NCBI GenBank assembly: GCA_016808115.1
Contig: JAEQBH010005277.1
Location: 54,354-118,353 of the forward strand
Source: Tetrastigma voinierianum
Lineage: Eukaryota; Streptophyta; Magnoliopsida; Vitales; Vitaceae
Reading direction: 5' to 3'
DNA: 64,000 bases
Shown one piece after another: positions 57,430-64,000 of this stretch (the stretch's first letter is position 1; each line of letters opens with the position of its first letter). The notes beneath the pieces were generated by a model that made no database searches, had not been told where the DNA came from, and was given only the letters and a program-made list of their open reading frames with translations. The translations under genes were made by a program, and so were the position numbers.

Positions 57430-58720
57430 ACCGTGCCATTGTCTCCCTCTCTTTCTTTAACTCACACCCTTCTTGTTCATCTCTTCTCCCAGCGAGTTGA
57501 TGTCACGTGTCAAGTCACTAAAGAGCTTAATTGTGTTGTATTGATCTACTATACTTTTTGTCTTCTTCAGGATATTCTCAGCAAGGAGATTATTGGGCGT
57601 GGTACTAAGAGGGGAGATTTGTACTGTAGATGATTTCCTTGAGCCAGCACATCCTACCTTTTGTCGAGACCGGTAGCCCACGAAAGAAAGATTTGGCTAC
57701 TGGCATAAGCAGGGCACCATCATTTTCAGCTATCTCAGGCATCTATTTATCTTTATTTTCCGTCTCGAATGGGGACTTTAAATGTGATACATGATTCAGG
57801 CTAAAAAGCCAACGAGTCTCTCTTATAGGTTAGCTTAGGAATAAGGCTAATATTCCTTTTGCATTGTCACGCTCCGATGTGTAGGGGACCGTCCCGAAAT
57901 AACTACCCCCTCACAGTCACGGTGGTTTGTAATTTTTGTCGACGATTGTACTTTCGGGTGTATGGCTTATCGATAAAAACAAGATGAAGTTTTCACATTT
58001 TCAAGCATTTCCTTGCCATAGTTGAACTCAATTCTCTTCCAAGATAAGAGTTCTTTGATCTGATTAGGGGAATTCACCAACCGAAGATTTCAGGCCTATT
58101 TCCAACAACATGGCCTCCTCCATGAGACCTCATGCTCTCAAACACCACAACAAAATGGTGTCGCGGAGGAGAAGGAGAAAAATGAGCATATTGCAGGGAG
58201 CATCAAAGCTGCTCTTCTCCTCGGTGCACATGTGCTAGAGGTTGCCATTAGAGGATGATGTGGCTCTTGCCGTGTACTAATCAACGACATACCAAGCTAA
58301 AATTTTTGCACTTTAAACCCCATACAAATCCTCTCTGCCCTTATATCCCTTCCTTCACTATTGATCCTTCTCGAATTTTTTGGGTGTGTTTTATTATCTC
58401 ACAGTATCAACGTACCAAACTAGACCCATGTGTTGTTCGGTGCTTGTTTTTAGGCTATGGATTACACAAGAAAGGGTTCTAGGTGTTATGACTCCATACC
58501 CACGAACCTATATCTGAATGATGTTACATTTCTTGAGTCCGAGAATTTTTACCCTTCACCTGTACCTAATTCTCCTCTTCAGGGGGAGACTCAAGTAGAA
58601 AGTGTCAAGTGGATGTTAGCGATGCATTTGAAATAAGAGAGGTTGAGCATCATGAGGCACCACCGGAAGAGTGAACCTGTCGGAATTGAGAAATAGAAGC
58701 CGCAAATGGCCCGGAAATAC
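57430..58720 (+). pseudogene. Copia pre-integrase and integrase (pseudogene)
   Basis: Readable blocks in order: a GRGTKRG-LY segment of the GAG-pre-integrase domain (about 57595-57630), ARERKIWL-like (about 57675-57700), VDD-T-type core with T-WLIDKNKDEV (about 57940-57990), SQTPQQNGVAEE (about 58135-58170), CVRCLFLGYG (about 58430-58470), and FLESENFYPSP (about 58530-58562). The catalytic Asp/Asp/Glu residues cannot all be placed in one frame. Confidence 0.75.
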
Positions 58721-58819
58721 ATAGTATCTCAGTCCCTCACTCCTCCATTTTTGAAAATTTCCTCTGAGAATGTCCCGAGTAAGTACTCTCACTGTACATG
58801 CTAATATCTTGGATTCTTC

Positions 58820-60440
58820 TCTTTTGGTTATGTGTGCCTTTTAGACACAATCGTGAGAAACCCTGGCAGATCTGACCAGATGAAGAAAGAAAAGAAATCC
58901 AAGTCACAGTGCAAATTATGTATCTACTCAAGATACGTGAAGCCTTTCAGAGACTTTTCCCTCGAAGCACTATTCTCCTACCATATTCCCAATCTTGTTG
59001 AGGGAAGCGTTATCGATCCAAAGGGCAAGCGGCACAAGAGAACTAAAGCCTTAAAAGAAAAAACAATAAGGTTTGAGGTCCCACCACAGAAGGAAAAAAA
59101 TAGTGGGATGCGGATGGTGTTCTCTATAAATACAAGGGTGATGGATCGATTGACGATAAGGCGGAGGCTTGTGGCGAAGGGGATTTACCCAAACGCATGG
59201 CATAGACTGCTGGAAACCTTCTCACCGGTAGCTAAAAGCGAATCTTGTTGAGGTCTTACTATCCTCTTGAAACAAATTTGGGCAGCCATACATCGACTTG
59301 AGGTGAAATGCTCCTTCACGTCGACCTTGACGAGGAGGTATACATGGAGGTTCCTTCGGGGATATACGAGATGGAGTGGGAACCAAAATTGTTTGTAAAT
59401 TGGAGAGGGCGTTGTATGGACTAAGCAGTCACCACGAGCATCAGTTTAGACAATTTAGTTCAACTATGAGAAAATGTAAGCTATACTTAAGTAACTTCCG
59501 GATCTACTCTTTTCTTGAAACATCGACAAAGCAAAGGGTGGCGGTAATAGTCTATGTGGATGACCATGATAGTACGGAGATAATCTGAAGTCCTCGAGGT
59601 TACAAGAACAATTGTCTATTGAATTTAAATAGAAGCATTTAGGGAAGAGCTCAGTATTTTCTAGGAATAATAGAGGTGGCGAGGTCGCGGGCATACTCCT
59701 CTCTCAAGGGAAATATGTACTGGACTTATTGGCCCAGTGGGATTATAAGTCTTTTAAACTGTGGATGCAGCTAATTGTAGAAACCATGAGCTTGGGAATA
59801 TTCGGACGGTGCCGGTAGGTAAGGTGGTATCAAAGGTAGGGGAACCTCATTTATACTCTAACTTTCGTCAGGACATTGCTTGCGCCCTTGGGGCTAGATA
59901 AAGCCAGTTTGCTCATAATCAGTGAAGACCACAGTGCAATAATTCAAATTCTCCTTCATCTAAAGTCATCCCGGGGAAGGACACTGATATTCTCTAGACG
60001 CCATCGAATATTGAAGGAGTACCTGAATCTGAGTGGCGAGAACATCTTGGACCGAAAGTCTACCTCAAGTACCCCACATTTGTGGGAGGAAACCAGATTT
60101 ACATGGAGGGTAAAGCAAAGATTAGTGCCATTCGCGGGTTAGAGCATGTGAAAGGATCTTTGTGACTTCTTTGGCTTAGAAATTTTACTAACGAAATTCG
60201 ATTTTCTCCTCAGTTACACAATGAATTTATTAATGATAACAAGGCGCCATTGACACACTCTGCAACCCAGTCCAACATGACCCACACCAAACATGTGGAG
60301 GTGGCCAGGCATTTTAATCAGCAGAGCTGGAAGAGAAAGATTATTCAAATTCCCTTTGTTAAATCTAAAGATCGAGTTGGGTGATATACTTGCAAAAATC
60401 GTTCAGTAGAAACGATAGCTCACTGAATGAGTTGAGTGTT
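58820..60440 (+). pseudogene. Copia reverse transcriptase and RNase H (pseudogene)
   Basis: Reverse transcriptase blocks: RRLVAKGIYP (about 59162-59191), ETFSPVAK (about 59215-59238), HVDLDEEVYMEVPSG (about 59313-59358), CKLERALYGLS (about 59393-59425) and the active-site YVDD at 59553-59564 followed by His-Asp. RNase H blocks: a SIEFNL-like region and YLLFA-like degraded part, then NMTHTKHVEVARHF (TKHVEVARHF at 60285-60314) and KIIQIPFVKSKD (about 60337-60372) near the C-terminus. Frame changes separate these blocks. The polypurine tract CCAGGGAG at about 60456-60463 precedes the 3' LTR. Confidence 0.8.
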
Positions 60441-60463
60441 ATAGATATCCACAAACCAGGGAG

Positions 60464-60648
60464 TGTTAAAGCGTGATTCTGGTGTAGCCAGTCAAGGAAA
60501 TCGTATGTTGAAATCCCTTCACTCGGTACATCATGATTATAGCAATACAATATTAACTGACTTAGAGTAACTTCCTAAAATAATATTTCTTTATCTATAT
60601 ATTGTACTCTATTTATGGAATGAATAAGAGAAAAAGGTATGTTTGACA
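60464..60648 (+). repeat. 3' LTR of the plus-strand copia
   Basis: 185 bp from TGTTAAAG to TTTGACA. It differs from the 5' LTR by many substitutions and single-base indels. Confidence 0.85.
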
Positions 60649-63170
60649 ATACTTTCAAGAATTTACAATGCCCTTAGTCATGTGAGAATACCAATTATAT
60701 GTGTTCAATAAGCTAATTATTGCTCCATATCTTTGTTAAATAAATAAATAAATTAATTAGCTAATCCATAATTTTCATGGTCTACTTAACCAAAAATCCG
60801 ATTTCTAATTCTAGTAAATTAAGCATAAAACGACACCCCCAATTTATACCTGACACTTTAATAGTTTTGGACTTTATTTAAATTTATCTAGAGGTCAACT
60901 CTTTCTTCAGACATTAATACTCATCATTATACTTACTAAAATTCAATTAACTTTCACATTATTTCAACGACACATGTCAGTTCAACATTCAAAGTCTCTT
61001 GTTTTCTACTACCTTTCAAAAGTAGCATACCTTGTCTACACTTATAATAACACTCAGTTACATATTTTTTAAATAGAAAATTTTCTTTATTTCCAACTTT
61101 GAAAACTTTAACCCAGAATCTTAGGTTGGGCATAAGTTAGGCTGTTATTCCTATAAATCCATAAAATTATAGATCCCAACCTTATTATAAAATCTATATA
61201 ATAAGTTTATCAGTGTTATTACCTTATTATCCTCCGACAGAATGTTGTCTCGGAAACATTGTAGTTTTTGAAAGATGTTTTATATTCTAAAGCAGAAGAA
61301 TAAGAAAACACAGAAGAATACGATTTGGCTTGGATTTTTATTTTTCAAAACATAGATAACCAGAAAATGCGATTAGAGAGCAAATAGTTTTAGAAAACAC
61401 CAAAATGGTTTTCTCGTGTTTTTCAAAACTATTCTAAGGAACAAATTTAAAGCAAGAACCCAACATGCCCTTATCATGGTCTGCGACCTAAGCTCTTGAA
61501 AGAACACTATGGTTTCGAACTGATCCTCCTACACTAGGTGAGACAATAAGGGTCTGGCCAGACTGACAGCCTGTTGAGTGGGGCACCCTCTAAGATATCT
61601 GTCTCTAATTCTATAACCTTCCGGTTTTGTAATTTTTTTAGGATTTTGATGGAGACAATAATGGTGGAAATTTCTAAAACTTTCTTTAGTAAAAACATTT
61701 CAAATTTTTCCTCCATGCATCCATAACCCCTCATTACCAATTGTGTCTTCCATATAAATACAAAGGCGTATTGAACTTGATGCTATTTTATTAAAGCTCT
61801 GCTTTGATACAAAGATAATGATCTCATTATCTTTTACCTAAATTATTCCAGGCATCAGTTTATAAAAATTTTATCCTTCATGTGCTATAGCATTTATGTT
61901 TTTTGGTTAAAGGTAATAATAATTTTATGATATAGAACATTACTTGTAATCATCCAAGTACTAGCCCATTTGATCAGTGAAACTTGAATTATTTTTCAAA
62001 GTCTAGGGTTTATTAATTTTTTATTCGAAGATTGGTTTGATAAGTTTTGGTACTCTAATGATTTGAAATTGTTTATTAAGCTTTGTTTGCGATAGCTAAA
62101 TTTCAAAGGAAAATCTAAATCAACATACATCCTTTTCAAAAACAAAAATTATCATAACTTTTAGTCTTTAATTTTCATCAAATGTGTACTTTTCTTTGTT
62201 TCGTTGCTAGAACTTAATTTTGAAAGTCGACAAAGTTAAGCAATCTCAGAAAGACTAAGTATGAAGAGGTGATCTAGAGATTATAAAACAAAGGCTATCA
62301 GGTAGAATTTAGCCGCTTAAAAACATTCGCAGGAATGGAAACTTAGAAAATAAGTATGAGAGAAATTGACTGAATGTTTAATTAAAAGCTAAGGAGATTT
62401 AGTGATTTTGTTCCGTCCAAATTAGACTGATATATTCATATTTCTACACATCTTCTTATCCATAAAATATAGATTGAGTGATGACTATTAGACAGTTGAT
62501 AGGAAATTTTGAGATAGTATTCTAACTATGCTATAATAAATACATTATTATATTTTATATTTTAATGTAAAAGATATTCTTGAAATTGTAATACTCATTC
62601 TTATTTAATATTAAAGAATTAATATTGGAAGCAAAACACAATGAACCACTATGACATAATGCTACATTTAAAGTTGTATCTATCTCACCTTATAAAGTTC
62701 TGCTCATTTATGCATTGTGTGGAGGTGCAGTGTGGATAGCTCGATGAATTGGAATGATAGATAAATAAAAATAAAATAAAATTACTAGGAATATGATTAT
62801 GAAAAGGAACTTATTACCTACACTATTATATATTAAGTCCTCTTCTATTCAATATTATAATCTTTTAATTTACAACCATAAATAAAATAAAATAAAAATG
62901 TCATATTAAAAGAAACTTTCTACTAACAAAATTTTAAATATTCTCAAATGCTCAATCATCTTGAAACTAAATATAACAACTAAAATAATTCTTTCACTTG
63001 ATTTTAGAAACTAAACACCAATTCATATAGTTTCCAAATCAAGTTTAACTTTGAACACACCTATTACTTCACCTTATTTTAATGATTTACTAGATCAACA
63101 TTACTTGGCGATAAATAGGGAACGGTAATCAACTCCTTGATTTGATCATGTTATAGGATTAATAAAGAAA
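60649..63170 (-). repeat. Segmental duplication copy B: 3' flank of a terpene synthase
   Basis: Collinear with 31857-34150. Its first bases continue from 56004 on the other side of the copia insertion; 55920-56004 matches 31760-31845. It carries about 170 bp at about 61552-61725 that copy A lacks. No coding gene recognised in the shared part. Confidence 0.75.
61260..61476. mobile_element. MITE-like element, AAACATACCC family (copy in duplication B)
   Basis: Same element at the same relative position as 32490-32716 in copy A. Ends AACCCAACATGCCCTT. The insertion predates the duplication. Confidence 0.55.
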
Positions 63171-63411
63171 GATTGCAAATACTCATTCTTAATTTCCTTC
63201 CCCAATAGCATGTACCATGCTCTTCGTAAAGACATCTGCTATTTATATAGATTGGAGACATGAGAAAAGTAGTATTGGAGCAATGATAGGTTCAGGCATT
63301 CCTAGTTAAAATCTGACCATGCATTCTCGTTGCTTTTAAAGCGGCTGTATGCTTCTTCCTGAGGACCATTGCTTCATGTACATTCGATGGTGAGCCACAT
63401 GCCCTCTTTTG
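63170..63411 (-). pseudogene. Terpene synthase exon 7, isolated, next to duplication B
   Basis: The minus strand after the GATGAG acceptor at 63412 encodes KRGHVA, then a decayed ECYMKQ segment, a SG-S-EEA-like segment and PEPIIAPI. By alignment it is exon 7 of the same family as 55120-55411. Several frameshifts. Any upstream exons lie beyond the window or are lost. Confidence 0.65.
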
Positions 63412-64000
63412 CTCATCTTTGCCAACAAGCATACAAGTGAGCAAAAAAAAAAAAAAAGTTTGAAATTAGTTTACTTGGTTCCCTGTTTTGAAAACTTATC
63501 ATGAGAATGGTTTTGAAAAGACCATTTGAAAAGCGTCTTGTTCTCTAAATTGGTATTTATGTGTTTTAATTTATTTTGAACAATAAAAAAGGGAACTAAG
63601 GCATGGTTCCTATTTTTGAAAACCATTCTTATGAACATTTAGAAAACACAAAGAACATAATTTTAAGTTCTAAGCTATTTAATTTCAGTTTCCTGCGAAC
63701 TCGGTGTTCTGACTCCACATTTTTTCCTTAGTTCTTCTACGGTTTCCAAATGGGCTAAATAATTTTAAAATATTCACGTTTCCAAGTAATGTTATTAATA
63801 TTTAATTTTCTTCTAATTTCATACCATTTTTTCTTTCACGGAACGATTCTAACGAGTTTAAGTAACATGATGTCTTGCTATATGACACATATAGTTTGAG
63901 AGCAAGAAAAGACATATTGCATCAAGTGTTGAATGTACGCCAGAAACGTCTGATTGTCTCATAGAAACATGCATGCAAAAAGCTTAACAAGCAAGTTGAA
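63412..64000. other. Terpene synthase intron or flank with MITE-like sequence
   Basis: Contains a poly-A run (63442-63457) and, over about 63470-63760, the TTTTGAAAAC and AACACAAAGAACA words of the AAACATACCC MITE family. No exon recognised before the window end. Confidence 0.4.

Larger units (their letters stand above)
56005..60648 (+). mobile_element. Complete but decayed Ty1-copia element, plus strand
   Basis: 4.64 kb with both LTRs (56005-56195, 60464-60648), primer-binding site (56196-56207), gag, integrase, reverse transcriptase and RNase H in copia order, and a 5 bp target duplication ATACT at 56000-56004 and 60649-60653. The equivalent site without the element is visible in duplication A near 31840 (CTAATACTTCTAGG). 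It belongs to a different copia lineage from the Ale-type and Tork-like elements; I do not assign it further. The protein frame is broken throughout. Confidence 0.9.

Noticed and set aside
1..64000. A novel multi-gene biosynthetic or defence system
   Set aside because: Apart from terpene synthase remnants and transposon genes I found no other enzyme families (for example cytochrome P450, methyltransferase or resistance genes) that would form a gene cluster.

Overview
This window is plant nuclear DNA, most likely from a flowering plant. The evidence is a decayed cluster of TPS-a-type (sesquiterpene-synthase-like) genes with the usual seven-exon plan, L1-type plant LINEs, Ty1-copia elements of Ale-like and Tork-like type, a roughly 3.9 kb solo LTR resembling chromovirus (Tekay/Del) LTRs, and many short AT-rich MITE-like elements. 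I cannot name the species. No gene in the window has an intact long reading frame. Genes, LTR pairs and target-site duplications all differ by frequent one- or two-base indels, so the sequence is either old and decayed or an uncorrected long-read assembly.

Layout. 1-1.8 kb: AT-rich DNA and a piece of Ale-type RNase H. 1.8-10.8 kb: a minus-strand Tork-like copia element split inside its GAG-pre-integrase region by a 6.4 kb minus-strand LINE with a matching target-site duplication. 10.8-12.3 kb: mostly unassigned. 12.29-31.86 kb: a nested stack. A 300 bp MITE-like element is split by an Ale-type copia (minus strand). That copia is split by two LINEs, one on each strand, at 13.4-19.9 and 21.0-28.1 kb, and carries a tRNA-derived SINE-like insert in its leader.

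31.9-64 kb: the terpene synthase region. A near-complete but broken seven-exon copy lies at 39.1-43.8 kb and a second copy (exons 2-7) at 48.4-51.5 kb, both on the minus strand. Isolated exon 7 pieces lie at 34.2, 55.3 and 63.3 kb on the minus strand. Two pieces lie on the plus strand: exon 3 at 38.6 kb and exon 7 at 51.9 kb. The promoter plus exon 1 of the 39-44 kb copy is tandemly duplicated. The solo LTR (34.3-38.1 kb) sits inside an exon 7, and a plus-strand copia element (56.0-60.6 kb, TSD ATACT) sits in one of two duplicated 3' flanks (31.9-34.3 and 60.6-63.2 kb).

Working together: if intact, the terpene synthases would cyclise farnesyl diphosphate or a related prenyl diphosphate, using the RRX8W, DDxxD and second metal-binding motifs that are still visible. 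As given, the locus reads as a terpene synthase graveyard shaped by tandem and segmental duplication, inversion and repeated transposon insertion. I saw no CRISPR, rRNA or functional tRNA gene, and no evidence of a novel defence or biosynthetic system beyond this cluster.
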